Origin: Limnephilus marmoratus
Taxonomy: Eukaryota; Arthropoda; Insecta; Trichoptera; Limnephilidae
Assembly (NCBI GenBank): GCA_917880885.1
Contig: OU862919.1
Coordinates: forward strand, 15,890,001 to 15,954,000
Direction: 5' to 3'
Length of the DNA stretch: 64,000 bases
The position numbers and the translations under genes are program-made. A model generated the notes under the pieces. It saw only the letters and a program-made list of their open reading frames with translations, was not told the DNA's origin and made no database searches. The stretch's first letter is position 1, and the number at the start of each line of letters is the position of its first letter. Below are positions 10,181 through 21,842 of the stretch, piece by piece.

Positions 10181-10686
10181 TAGGTCTTGCTATTTGATTA
10201 TATTTCGTAATACAAAGAATGTTCAACATCTTCATTACTAAATCCAATTAAATATACTTGTACTTGTAAATTATATTAATAATAATAAGAATGTTATAAA
10301 ATTTAATTTAGTTAAAATCAGCACCACTACCATTATACCTCTAAAACGCGTAAAATGTACAGGGTTCTCTTCATAACATCTGTCAAAAAGTCAAACCAAA
10401 TTATAAGTTCGCAGAGAACAAACAATAAATCTAGTGAACGTTAAATGTCAAATTCAAAAATTCGCCTGAAATCAAAGTGTTGCCATATAAAAAAAAAATC
10501 AGTGTGGAATTTTACAAAATTAATAGGAACATTTTTGGAGACGGGACATTTTCATGTGATGACGTCACGGGCCCAAATAATGGATTTATTTATTTAAAAA
10601 TTAAAAAACTGTACTTTTCTATAAAAATTTACTAACATTTTCGTAATCTTAGTAAAAAAATCTATCCACACGATTTTTTCCAAGTC

Positions 10687-11231
10687 GTTATTTATTTATT
10701 TATTTATTAACGCCGATTATAGCGGCTTTTACAAAAGAATTACAATTATTTTACATATGAATACAGAATATACATAGATTAAAAAAAATAAAAATATAAA
10801 TATAAAATTCATAAGAGAGAACAATAGAAATTGTAGTATCAACATAAAAAAGTACAATGAGTAGGTTATTATAAATATAATACAACATATTATAAATCTC
10901 GGATATTATGTATTAAGAAATTAATACTTTAAATCTGTATTTGATTATAGTCAAACTGAGAAGCGCTGACAGACAGTTTTAATTAAGTAGTGTTTGTACT
11001 AGCAATGTTTATAGATTCATCCAAAACATATTTATTTCCAAGTACATGCAGGCGATTCATTATGGAATTGATTTCAGCGTTAGTTCCTGTATTGTTGCAA
11101 TGAAAAGGTAATTTGAAACGAACTGATCGACTAGGTACATGGAAACATATTAGCGAAAGAAGTTCAGGGGAGTTCAACAGGTTGGTAACGATTTTAAATA
11201 AATAAATTAATAAGTTATGAAATCCATGCAA
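10687..11231 (-). pseudogene. Second LINE fragment, C-terminus and 3' tail
   Basis: The minus strand encodes NLLNSPELLSLICFHVPSRS, VRFKLPFHCNNTGTNAEINS and IMNRLHVLGN, a typical non-LTR retrotransposon C-terminus, ending at 10983. The 3' UTR runs to AAAAGCCGCTATAATCGGCG and a (TAAA)n tail at 10687-10709. GCCGCTATAATCGGC can fold as a small terminal hairpin. It is strongly 5'-truncated. It differs in sequence from the fragment at 9701-10180, so it represents another family. Confidence 0.6.
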
Positions 11232-11600
11232 GTGGCCTATTCCCGTATCGTCAGACGACCGTGGCCCAAAACGGAGAAAACTAGAAGGTCAAAAACTTGA
11301 TTTTGGATATCTAACAAATAAATAAACAATTTTCAAAATTATTAAAAATCGAATTCTTTCATGACCTATTATAACTGTACAATTTTTAATTATTCTGTTT
11401 GGTTCTTTTTTTAAAAAGTTGTACCATTTTACCAAATTGTAGGCTAGTGCTTCAATGTGCACGAAATATGAAAATCATCTCTGGAGCGTATTTTATTTCA
11501 TATGGACGATGTCGAAAACTGGTGAATCCGATCTAATAGAGAAGCCAAAAAACTTTTTATTTTATCGGAGCATTTCATTTTTCTTTCAGCAACAAAAATC

Positions 11601-12273
11601 TTAAATTACTTTGATCTCATATCCACTTTTTTCCAAATCTGTCCAGGTGATCTGATTACAATCCGATGTCTTGTGGTCGAAGTATGTCCTTGTAGGACAA
11701 GCCCTTAAAATGGCAATAGCCCCAACACTTGGACAATCCTTGTAGTGATTACAGTATCTAGAATCCGCAAACTTCCCCGTTGTGAGGCATGTCTAGTCAT
11801 CTGGTCCTGTACCCGAAATTGGTGTTGGATCTTAACACCTTTTAGTAATCACATTACTCTAAATTGTTGCGGCAAACAAACATCTGTGAAAATATCTCAT
11901 CATAGTTAGAAGTTTCTTCATTGATACAGACATAGTAGAGAGCGGGGTTGCTTGTTAGTACTCCAACATCAACTACGGCCTTGCAAGGACCAGTTAAAGA
12001 AGGGCAAACTCCATTAACCAATTTCTTGCGACAGAGATTCGTTCTTGGATCAAAGTAGGAGCCATCGCCACAATAATAATTCATAAGATATAATATTTGC
12101 GGAACTTAAACTCTCTATATCTGGATTAAAAGTCGTAAAAATTCTCGTAATATCCGTTGATTAAACAACTGTATCGTTGAACGTAGGGATTATGGATAAT
12201 GTGGAACTCCCAGAATCAGTAGAACACTGTATCGTTGGAGCATCTGTCGTTGTGGAATAAGATACCGTGGAGT
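11601..12273 (-). pseudogene. Gene C: truncated chitin-binding/mucin gene copy
   Basis: This is the sister of gene D. On the minus strand 12084-11854 keeps YYCGDGSYFDPRTNLCRKKL and the run up to CRNNLE, then a TAA and a frameshift break the frame. In the other frame the remaining module is readable (GKFADSRYCNHYKDC, RACPTRTYFDHKTSDC) down to a stop at 11601, with a further stop in DD*TC. Upstream, 12085-12273 matches the end of D's Ser/Thr repeat region, also broken. The homology stops near 12273-12281, where the 3' flank of gene B begins. So the 5' two thirds, the signal exon and the promoter are missing. It is a dead copy created at the duplication boundary. Confidence 0.85.
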
Positions 12274-12481
12274 TATAAAGATAACCGCAAACCCATGGTT
12301 GTGGCGATATTTTGATTTTTCGTGTAAATAAAAGTCGTTGAAAAATGACATTATTTCATTTAATGGTGTTCGAAATAAAAAAGAAATATGATTATGAATA
12401 AAATAAAACGACAAAATTTCTGTAGGTACCTATTCTTACAACATTATAACTAATAAAGCTGAATCATTGAGGAAGGAGATT

Positions 12482-12850
12482 ATATTCTTCTTATTGGTGT
12501 GCCATTTCAGGTCCCCCCAACGTCGGCGATCACTCTGGAAAATGTCTCTCTGTCTGCTGCCTGAAATAGCTCCTCCAAACTTCTAATGCCAGTTCACTCT
12601 CGTACAATTCGCAGCCAAGACATTTGTCTCCTACCAGGCCCTCAGCAACCCTCCATCTTGCCTTTCAATACGAATTGGAGCTAGTGATACTTCTCCCCTC
12701 AAAGTATGTGACCCAGATATGACATTTTCCTGACTTTCACCAATGTAAACAGCTCTCTATCTGCTCCAGCCCGCCTGAGAATATCTGTGTTGGTGATCAT
12801 GTCGATCCATGGGATCTTGAGCATTCTCCGGTTAAGCCACATTTCAAAAA
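12482..12850 (-). pseudogene. LINE fragment (C-terminal tail) in gene B 3' flank
   Basis: The minus strand reads WLNRRMLKIPWIDMITNTDI, LRRAGADRELFTLVKVRKMS, YLGHILRGEKYH, a stop, then GKMEGC, GPGRRQMSWLR and VREWTGIRSLEELFQAA. This is the well-known tail found after the reverse transcriptase in RTE-like or craniofacial-development-protein-2-like LINEs (RRM.RI.W......N..VL; YLGH..R; GPGRRR.SWL). At least two stops are present. Sister sequence in unit 1 passes from GGAAGGAATTATATTAATA without this insert. Confidence 0.7.
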
Positions 12851-13310
12851 GGTTATATTAATACATTAAAAGGGAAAAGTATAATTATTTTTTATTAATT
12901 TTCAGGAAATCGACAGTTTACATTTATTTCAGTTTTTACAAAGTATTAAATAGCCAAAATAAAGCCAATTATGGATTTCCTCCTTGTGACTTTACTTCTA
13001 CTGAGACAGCATAATAAGAATAGTAAATTAATTTTATGAAAAAGGAATAGGAATCCAAAAATTATATAAAACAAAAATAAATGTAAGCAATATTTTTTTA
13101 TATACATAAAACGAAAAAATTAAAACAAAAAATCTTTCAATAATTGGAGAGAGGTTTTTCATATTAATCAAATCATAAACAATGAAAACATAACATTATT
13201 CACAAACCATCAGAGAAATATTATTTTATGGATCTCTTATATTTGGTAAGTTCGCAATTGAAAATGTCCACATTGGATAATAGGCTATTGTAACTATTGC
13301 ATAGCTATAT
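12850..13310. other. AT-rich 3' flank of gene B, nothing recognised
   Basis: No reading frame or repeat that I recognise. It starts with sequence shared with the 3' flank of gene A (ATTAATACATTAAAAGGGAAAA) and then departs from it for about 400 bp, so an unidentified insertion is likely. Confidence 0.4.
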
Positions 13311-13315
13311 TATAA

Positions 13316-13321
13316 TTTATT
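13316..13321 (-). promoter_or_regulatory. Poly(A) signal of gene B
   Basis: AATAAA on the minus strand, 24 bp after the stop codon of gene B. A canonical hexamer at a plausible distance; usage is inferred. Confidence 0.5.
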
Positions 13322-13344
13322 GTTATTTTTTACACAATACTACT

Positions 13345-15239
13345 TTATTTGTCCAAGTCCGCGCAAGTATACTGTATGCATTGGTTTGTCGTCGGAATGA
13401 AGTGTGATCCGGCAGAGCAGGATAGGTTATGTGGACGTTCATTAACAGCAAGGCAGTCTTTGAGGTTAGAACATACGAGAGGATCTGCAAACTTGCCAAC
13501 TGCAATGCATATACCATTTGCATCTAAGAGTGAGATCGGAGTTGGGTCTACGCATCTTCTAGCGGCCACATTGTATTCAAAATTGTTGAGACAAGTAAAG
13601 AACTGGGGAAAGGACTCTCCCCCAATGGGATCAGTTCCACTGAGACAGATGTAGTATAGAGCGGGGTTGCCGGCTATTACCCCTACGTCCCCTATAGCCT
13701 TACAAGGGGCAGTTACATCGGGACAAGTTCCGTTTATCAGTTTTTTATGACAGAGAGTGGTTCTGGAGTCATAATAGAAGTCGCCTGTACAGGTATATTC
13801 TAGAGATTGAAGTACTACCGGCTCAGAGTTCGGATCAATTGGAGCGCACAGGTGATATGCTTGGCAATCGAAGGGATCAGGAAAAACGCCAACTTGGTGG
13901 CATTCAAATTTATAGTTTCCGTTCGGCGGATTACTGTTGCAAGGTGGGTTTTGACTGGCGGTGCAAGCTCCAGTAGAAATCACACAACTGGTGCCTGCCG
14001 GGCAAGGACTCAATGGATAATCATAGTAGAGACCTTGGCCGATTTCAATACATTCGGTTCTCGCGGTACAATTTTTACACACTGTTCCTGGTCTGGTGCA
14101 TTCCTCCGCTGCAAAAGAGTTGACGTCCGAATGTGGACCGAAGACATACAATTCATTGGAGATGGCAACCTAGAACAAACGGAAAACATGTGAAATTAAA
14201 ATTATGTCTGCGGAGCTTAAACCAACTTTATATTAATTTTCTGATTTGAACTTCGGTTTTTCGAATAAATCGAATAGGAAGTTGGAATTTTTTAGGTCAA
14301 ATACTGGGTACTGAAGTTAATCTAAGCTTAATATCTTGACATGTCTTGGTCGCACAATCTTATGTTTTTTATGTTAGTTACGAATCGATTTCTAAACCGT
14401 ATTGATTTTGTTTTTTGTAGAAGCACCAGATTTATTTCTAATGAAATATTGTAGAAGCTTTTTGTAGAAGCACCACAGTTATTTGTTTTTTTCTAAGAAA
14501 ATACCGATTTTGATGGATTTTCAATAATAGGATGTGTAGACTTTGTGGAAGATTTTATGAAGTGTATATTTCGGTGAAATCAAGAAAAATTTAGTCTTCA
14601 TGTAGTTTTTACTTTTTATCAATGGTCATATGGTCAATCAGTAAAATAAAATTATTTACTTTAACAAATCAATAAAAATCATCCATGTCAAAAACAAAAT
14701 TAACCACTTTTGATGTATTACCAAACGATGCTATAAAAAATTATCGATAGTTAAAAAAAACAATATTTTAATATCTAATAAAATTACATTCATAAAAGCT
14801 TTCACTTTGTGGCTTGGGATAAAAATAGATACATGTTATTTTTATGCATGGCAGCTGTTTCGACGTTAGTAAAAATTTTGTAATTTTTTAGGAAACTGCT
14901 TTTTTTAATAATTCGGTAAAAGCGTTTTATAACAAAAAAATATTTCTATCAGAGATTTTGTGACAAGGAATTTCTTTATCAACGTCAGTAATTTCATTAG
15001 AAACTTAGGTATTTCATTGTTTCACTTGTCCAAGAAAAGGTTTGTAAATCGAAACATTTAACAAGTCTAGATTTTGATAAATTTTAAAGGAAGTTTTTTC
15101 GATATTAGAGTTTTTTTGTTAAAACATTCTTATTGAGACGTTGTTAGCTATAAAAATAATATACATGGCAAATGTTTATCAGAAAAACCGTACTTACAGC
15201 GAACAGAGAAAGAGCTAAACAAAATACTAATTTTAACAT
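13345..15239 (-). CDS. Gene B: secreted chitin-binding (peritrophin-type) protein, 288 aa, two exons
   Basis: Exon 1 is 15198-15239 (MLKLVFCLALSLFA, signal peptide); exon 2 is 13345-14169, joined in phase 0 through a GTAAGT donor and TTCTAG acceptor. The mature protein starts near VAISNELYVFGPHSDVNSF, identical to gene A. The cysteine modules keep the same spacing as A: CTRPGTVCKNC, the chitin-binding type-2 module with FECHQVGVFPDPFDCQ and FYYDSRTTLC, the NNFEYNVAARRC module, and a C-terminal module that is the most diverged from A (LSCSAGSHFIPTTNQC). Conserved 5' flank with A (TTGCGTTCGCCTTGACA before the ATG) suggests shared regulation. The frame is open and cysteines are kept, so the gene is probably functional. 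Exact physiological role (cuticle or gut lining) is not visible. Confidence 0.88.
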
Positions 15240-15890
15240 TTTGATTTGATCGTGTCAAGGCGAACGCAAAAAACTGTCTGAATAAATTCTTAATAAGTTT
15301 TGCATTTTATTGTATAAATATATACATTATTTTAATATAATCCAGGAGGATAAACAAGAGATTAATGAATTTAGTTTGATTGATAACTTTTATCGGCAGG
15401 TTTAAAAAATTGACGTTCTGCAGGAAGATGAAACAAATTAAAAATAGATTTGTAATTATCGCATCGATGGTGAGCGTTTGAGGAAAAAAGCACAAAATAC
15501 AAATACTCTACTGAACTCTTCTTCATTCAGCGCCATCAACCGGTTTCCTACTTTCTTTAAGACCCATGTATACTTCTTCTTCTCCTCAAAAAGATCTTTC
15601 ACCCTGCATAATCAAGATGACGTAGGCTCTGATGGAAATTATTATAATTGATATTATTATTTGGAGTATTCCGAATATCTGAAATTTCGAATTTCTAGTG
15701 ATTTATAATACATTCCCCTTGAACACTTTCAGTATTTAAGCTCCGTAAGAGTATATTATTTTTTAAACAATTTCTACACATTTTCTGAGCTGCAACGATT
15801 TTTTACGAAATTCCCTGGATAGCGAAAATCGCAAAGTGTGCTACGAAAATTTTTAAAAACACTATTTTCTATTATTTAACCCGTTAAACG

Positions 15891-18878
15891 CAGGGGTGGG
15901 GAACTTGCGGCCCGCGAAGCTTTTTGGTGCGGCCCGCGAGCACTTTTGGTACGGCCTACTGAAAAAAAAAATTACACTAAAAAAAGCACTACAAAAAAAT
16001 TACACTCAGAAATCGATAACGTTTTTCTTTCACGGTTTTTTAGCTACATTTTAAAGTTATTATTATGTGCTTACGTATGCACCTATGTTTTTAGAAATCT
16101 GGTTAGAAATAAATACATACGTGATCCAACATCCTTTTTGAGTTTTATTTCAATTACTTATTATTAAATATTAGTACGATAGGAAAAATGAATATCGTCA
16201 AAATATCTCAGTGTTGATGGCAATTATATTTAGGAAGCGAAAAAATATGATGTGCTTTCTTTGTAAATTGCTATACTTCTGCAATAAAAAATAGTTAAAT
16301 GAAAAATATTATTCCACATAAATTATTGCAAATAGTTAAATAAATATAAAATTTTTAAAAAAAATTGCAGTCAAAAAACTATTTACGTGTTCTGAATACA
16401 ATATGATTTAAGCTGGTGGACTGGTGGACCCCTACGCAGATGCATTCCTAAATTAAAACCACTCTTGATTTTATAGTGCAAATTCCTGTTGCGGAGTCAT
16501 CTGCTAATAGCTAAGTCACATAGTTCATTTATCTTTTTGGTAGAAAGCAGTCACTTTGTGGTTTGACATATTAATTAAAGGAAAACAATCACTTTGTTTG
16601 TAACCACGATTTATTGATTTAATTTTTTATTTACCGACCGGTTTCGCTTAATACAAGCATCTTCAGGGTATAAATTAAAACTGTTAATAACAGTTTTAAT
16701 TTATTCCCTGAAGATGCTTGTATTAAGCGAAACCGGTCGGTAAATAAAAAATTAAATCAATAAATCGTGGTTACAAACAAAGTGATTGTTTTCCTTTAAT
16801 TAAGTTCATTTATCGTTCATTTCGTGATGTCATTCCGCCTCTTTCCCTCGAAATGACCCGTCTGAACACGCGATGAAACGAAAGTGATGAGAGACAGTGC
16901 CGAATGAAGCATTCCAACAATGTTGGATATCGGTGTTCACTCGCAACCGGAATTAACATCACGATATGACATCGTGACGCGAATTATGTGTGTGAACAGT
17001 CTTTCACTCACGAATCAGTCGGCCGAGAATTTTCTAGCGAAATAACTCCTACACGTCTCATAGAAATCGGTGTTTTTTCCTTACTATCACAGTGAAAAAT
17101 ATGATGTAAACGGTATTGGAAAGAAAAAATAACGCGCTATATATTCAATTTAACAATTAACCACAAAATAATACGAATGTACACTTTTATGAAACCAAAG
17201 TTTCCGATCGAAATTTTAAAAAAAAATTTGAAACTTTGTGAATTTTTTAAGCCGAGGCCCATTTTGAAATAAAAAAATTTCACGATGCAAAAATACTGGT
17301 AGATATCAGTTTTCAGGTTATTATTTAACCATATGTTTATTTTATGGTGTTGATATTTATTCACTGTTTATAAGAATCACCAATTTCTCGTAATTTAGTG
17401 CGACGTTATCGGAAATGTCAAATTGAAATCGTAAATATTTCCGAATTGAATTTTAGCCGTCAGCGCCGGCCGACGCATGCGACTGCTCTCGACGACTTTG
17501 TAGTGAGAATATCGAGTGAACTCTTATTTCGAAGGAACTGTCTGAACAGGCGGTGAAACGAAATGGAACATTTCCTCGAGTAAACCTTCATCCGAGTGAT
17601 ATGTGTGAACGCCCCATAAAGCGGTTCTAAGGAAATCATCCACGTGTTTCTTGTGCAAAAATTCGAGGAAAACCTTTCACATGTTCTGAGTAAGCTGGTA
17701 GACCCCTACGCAGATCCATTTCTATGTTAAAACCACTTCTGTGTTCATAATGCAATTTCCTGTAGCGATTCATCTGCTGACGTAATTCGAAGGAAACCAT
17801 CCATGTGTTTCTAGAGTAAAAATTGGAGGAAAACCATTTTGCGTTCGTGGTGTAATATTAATTAATGCAAGGAACTCGCATGCAGATTTACTTTAGTGTT
17901 TAAACTCGTTTCATGTTCCGAATAATCAGTCAAAATTAGAGTACGCATGTCGAAGATAACAAATCTAATGTTTCGAGTGGAGTTAAAAAATTTTTTTCAA
18001 ACCATATGCTGCAAAATTTGTGGTTAGTAGGAAAACCATACGCAAATTCGGAAAGTAATACTAATCAAAGCTGGGAACTCGTATTCAGATTCACTCATAT
18101 AAAACTAGTTTTTTTTTGTTCAGAATGAAATGATCTAATTCCAAATGTAAAATCATCTGCTGAAACGTTTTAAAGGGATACCATTCTCTTATTCGAAGTG
18201 CTATTATTAAATAATTCTAGTTGCAAACTGTGTATGTACAGAATCAAAGAAAAGCCGTTTTCATGTTCTGAGTGTAGTTGTAATCAACCGCATATAGATT
18301 TAATTTAAACCAGTTTTGTGTTCAGAATAAAATGATAAATTAAATAATTAGTTGCCGATTCATCAAAGGAAGCCATTCTCATGTACCGAGTGAAGTTTTA
18401 CATTCGAGTTACGCACGTAAAATTATGTGGGGCCCTATTATTTAAGCTTGTGGACTCCTACGCAGAACCATCCTTAAGTTAAAACCTACCTCGTGTTTTT
18501 TTTTTAAGTTTCTTTATTCTTTGAATTGTTCATTACATGAAATGGGGATTTTTCGACCACCATACTAGGCACATGCCTGTGTTGTGGTAGTCGATAACAA
18601 TGTTCTAAACAAAATCTCAAAATTCGAGGCGCGAAGGGATACATTATCGATTTCCAAGACCAGTTATAAATTTCTAGATGCAGAATTCGTGAACTTGATT
18701 TTTTATTGGAGGAATACTCGCCAAATGTGATAATAAAAATAAGTGGCAGTGAGGTCATATTTTTGTTTGGATTTCTCCCCCCCCCCCTTCCCCAGCCTTT
18801 GAAAATCAATATGCGGCCCGCGGGTGATACCACAAACGTCCAAATGGCCCCCGATGCCAAAAAGGTTCCTCACCCCTG
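15891..18878. mobile_element. hAT-type DNA transposon, non-autonomous, 2.99 kb
   Basis: The ends are CAGGGGTGGGGAACTTGCGG at 15891 and ...TTCCTCACCCCTG at 18878. Both subterminal regions carry GCGGCCCGCG. These are typical hAT terminal repeats. The exact 8-bp duplication is eroded: flanks CGTTAAAC and GGTTAGGT share GTTA if one more G/C pair is counted as element. The sister copy near 6270-6300 (TTTAACACATTATGGGTG) shows the empty site. No hAT transposase frame. The interior contains a perfect palindromic insert (16571-16802) and, at 17640-18480, degenerate repeats of CATGTTCTGAGT..., ACCCCTACGCAGATCCAT and GGAAACCAT. Two GTCTGAACA.GCG.TGAAACG copies at 16860 and 17543 are also internal repeats. 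Confidence 0.75.
16571..16802. mobile_element. Palindromic Penelope-like element with hammerhead-like core
   Basis: A 232-bp near-perfect palindrome running from TTAATTAAAGG to CCTTTAATTAA with its centre near 16686. Each arm carries, reading outward from the centre, CTGAAGA (16708-16714 in the right arm), a four-pair hairpin GCTT-GTATT-AAGC, GAAA (16729-16732), and ACC-GGTC-GGT followed by A. This is the order of a hammerhead ribozyme core with a short helix III, as known in Penelope-like terminal repeats. One extra T sits between CTGAAGA and the helix II stem, so activity is uncertain. A partial relative of its outer part (GGTAGAAAGCAGTCACTTTG) lies just upstream at 16541 and again near 33800. 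Confidence 0.6.
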
Positions 18879-19014
18879 CGGTTAGGTAGGACAAAATTCA
18901 CGGTGTCCCTTTACGTAACTCTAGACATTTGTCGAGAGATTTACGTTCTGTTTAAAATAAGTCATGCTTTATTAAACATTTTTACTTACGCCTGTTGATT
19001 GTATTTTTTTAATA

Positions 19015-19931
19015 TTAGGTCCTTACATATGAAATGGGCATTTTGGATGGGAGGAACATAAAGTCGATTTTTTTTTAATATAATATATTTATTTAATCAA
19101 AGTATGTACCATTGATATCTATGCACTTTTGCCATCTCATAGGTAATCATCGATCCCTTTACTAAAAAAACCATTCGGACGGGAATCAATAAAATCTTTG
19201 ATGGCGGTTTGGACTGCCCCATCGGAGTTGAATTTTTTCCTTTGCAAGAAGTTATCCAAATTTCTAAAAAAATGATTATCTGTTGGGGCAAGGTCCGGAG
19301 AATACGGTGGATGTCTTAGACATTCCAATTGAAGCTCTTCTAATTTGGTAGCCGTCTGTTGTGCAGTGTGTAGTCTTGCGTTCTAACGCGCGTATGTTGA
19401 TTTGCTTCACTCAATTCGTGAGGTACACACCTTTCAAGCTTTCTCACCTTCCCAATTTGCTTTAAGTGGATTAAAACAGTTTTATCACTAACACCGCAGC
19501 CTGCAGCTAACTCAGACGTGGTTTGCGATGGATTCGCTTCCACAATAGCCTTCAATTCTTCATAATCAACTTTGGTCTCCGGCCGTCCACGGGGCTTGTT
19601 CTGCAGGTCGAAATTTCCAGAACTGTTTTCTTTTGCGGCACCGTCGCCATACACATCATTAATCCTTCAAGCCGTTTCTGCAGCACTGGTGCCACGGTGA
19701 AACTCGTACTCGTAAATAACGCGATATTTCAAGTTTTTCATTTTGTAAACTAAGTGACGCAAAGAAAAAAAAAACAATTAAGGAAAAACAAATTAATTAC
19801 AATTTTCGAAATTCAAATACATGAGTAAATAGCTGTATAAATTTGAATTTGGAATTCCTAACCAAAGAGAAGATATTTGAGATCAAAGTTGCCAGTACGG
19901 CCAAACGCCAATTTCATATGTAAAGACCTAA
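19015..19931 (-). mobile_element. mariner (Tc1/mariner) deletion derivative
   Basis: Terminal inverted repeats TTAGGTCCTTACATATGAAA at 19015 and the reverse of TTAGGTCTTTACATATGAAA at 19931, each flanked by TA. The 917-bp length is about 350-400 bp short of a full mariner. The missing part is the centre of the transposase. The sister copy near 6415-6425 (TTCTTAACATTAGCGCGCTT) shows the site without the insert, so it came after the duplication. Confidence 0.88.
19137..19741 (-). pseudogene. mariner transposase, internally deleted
   Basis: From the ATG at 19741 the minus strand reads MKNLKYRVIYEYEFHRGTSA, then a DNA-binding helix-turn-helix part (GRPETKVDYEELKAIVEANP and VSDKTVLIHLKQIGKVRKLE) up to VPHELSEANQHTRV. 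The catalytic centre is deleted, and the end of the protein follows: HPPYSPDLAPTDNHFFRNLD, NFLQRKKFNS and KDFIDSRPNGFFSKGI. The YSPDLAPTD motif, whose last Asp belongs to the mariner catalytic triad, is kept, but the first two Asp are lost. A small deletion also removes the region between GAAKEN and SGNFDLQ. It cannot encode an active enzyme. Confidence 0.85.
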
Positions 19932-20239
19932 TATTTATTAGCACGATCCTTTCCATTCATTCCAACATTTCCAACATTCGTACTTTCATATATTATCTCC
20001 CTTTCAAACCATCTTTGTCTCCTTTTTGAACTCTTACTCCGTACCGTTGTCTTGAGTACCGATTTTATTTAGCGAATATTAGTTAACTTATTTGAGTGAA
20101 TTTGATCATGAATTTGGAGGATCGTTAACAAGTGTTATACAAGTGTTTTGTTATTGAACAAAACTACGAAAAATTGTTACAGCATCGGTCGATGAAAATA
20201 AATATGAAATTATATAATTTTTTTAAAAGAATGTTGAAA

Positions 20240-21100
20240 TTGAAAAATAAAACGATTATGCTCTTCTTTAATTCGTCATTATATACCTAGATCTAAATAT
20301 GAAAAAATATAAGAACCAAAATCAATTGTTTTTTACTATCTTAAACAAACAACAAGTTTGAAGACCGGGTTGATAAAAATCATGAATGATAATGATGAGC
20401 ACTTATTCTGTAAATGTTCAAATTCCTTATCTAATTTCTTTCATCTTCAATTGGTATATCAAGTGGCACTCAGTTTAAAGGTAAACAAGTTCAGCAGTCA
20501 AAAATCATACTCGTATTTAACCAAGTTTTTTAATTATTACATTTAAAAGGATAAATTTTCAAGTCGCACGCTGATTGGGGAAATACGACGAAAAGATGAA
20601 ATACAAAATTATGTGATAAAAACAATAAATTTATTTTATTCTTGACAGAAAGTAAAAAAAAAATGTTGTAAAAAATGTTATTGGTGCAGAAGTAACAGTG
20701 GACGTCAGAGTTAGTGGACAACAAAAACCTAAATGGAACTCAACCTGTTAAAACAGACAAATCACTTTGTTGACTGCTAATTTAATTTATAATATATTTT
20801 AGGGTTTCCGATCTTAAAGTTCATCTTATAACATCTTACAACTTCTTATATTCATTGCATTGAGGCGGTTTTTCACAAAGTAGGGCGCTATATAAATGAT
20901 CCAATATCATTATTAATTTTTTATATTTTGATTTTCGAAAAATGCTTATAAAGGAATGGTTTACTGGTAACTTTCGCAAAATGCTAGAAACTATTTCAAC
21001 GACTAACTGCTGCTTAAATATTGAAATAAAAAATAAAGACAAAATAAATATATTAAGTTTTTGTATAATTTTCATGCGACTCGCAAATCACAAGTGGTCG
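20240..21100. other. Duplicated non-coding block, sister of 7840-8700
   Basis: Landmarks match the first copy in the same order, including the old L2-like tail GCATTGAGGCGGTTTTTCAC plus GGCGCTATATAAAT at 20867-20899. No conserved reading frame. Confidence 0.6.
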
Positions 21101-21768
21101 ACTTGTCCATATCGGTAAAATCCAAAGAGATATGATTAAAACATTCGTGGTACTATCAAAACAAATATTATTTTTAGAATTTCACGTGCGTGGGTAGATA
21201 TTTTTGACCGTTGGAATTCCCGTATCATCGGACGACCCTGGCTGAAAACGGGGAAGGTCAAAAAATAGACAAAGCTTCCTCTAAAATCATGAAAAATACA
21301 ATTCTTTAATGGCCTGCGATGGTAGTAGACATTTTTTAACATTTTAATATTTTTAATTATTCAGTTTTGTTGAGTATTTGGGCTTCAAACAGAAAAATTA
21401 TTTTGTTTGAAAAGGACTGCGCATTCGCTCTTTTTTAGTATAAACCGTTTTACCAAATTATGGACTAGTGCTTCACTGTGCGCAAAATATGAAGATGGTG
21501 GGTATGTTACTTCTTATAAACGGTGTTGATAACTGGTGTACGAGTATCTAATCTAAAAGAGAAACCAAAAAAAATATTTTTTCATTGTCATTTTTTCTTT
21601 TCTTTCAGCAACTAAAGGTCCAAAAGATCTTTTGGCCTTAGGTCTTCAATTTTAAAGACAGCTGGAATCAAACTCGGGCGATCGACTTTTTTAATTTTCA
21701 AATCAATAAAACTTATACCATAGCATGGACTCCATATGTGACGCTTGTATTACGATTGTAATTCTTGT

Positions 21769-21774
21769 TTTATT
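21769..21774 (-). promoter_or_regulatory. Poly(A) signal of gene D
   Basis: AATAAA on the minus strand 69 bp after the stop codon of gene D (in GACAATAAAACAAG). Usage inferred from position. Confidence 0.5.
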
Positions 21775-21842
21775 GTCTGCGTTACAAAAAATGTATTTAA
21801 CAAAATGAACCTTTCTGAATACTTACTAATTACGAATTACGT

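Larger units (their letters stand above)
2078..12280. repeat. Tandem segmental duplication, unit 1 (gene A to truncated gene C)
   Basis: This stretch and 12281-23950 are diverged copies in the same order: 3' flank, A/B-type gene, 5' flank, a shared block (7840-8700 matching 20240-21010), a second shared block (11220-11600 matching 21200-21620), then a D-type gene. Matching landmarks include the flanks GGTTGTGCCGGTATTTTGAT and its sister near 12300, the first exons at 4604-4645 and 15198-15239, and the motif AAGTCGCACGC at 8150 and 20562. Between them are insertions present in only one copy. The right boundary near 12281 joins the interior of gene C to the 3' flank of gene B. Confidence 0.8.

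Noticed and set aside
18504..18894. Reading frames at the right end of the hAT element
   Set aside because: They overlap the hAT terminal repeat with its GCGGCCCGCG motif and show no domain.
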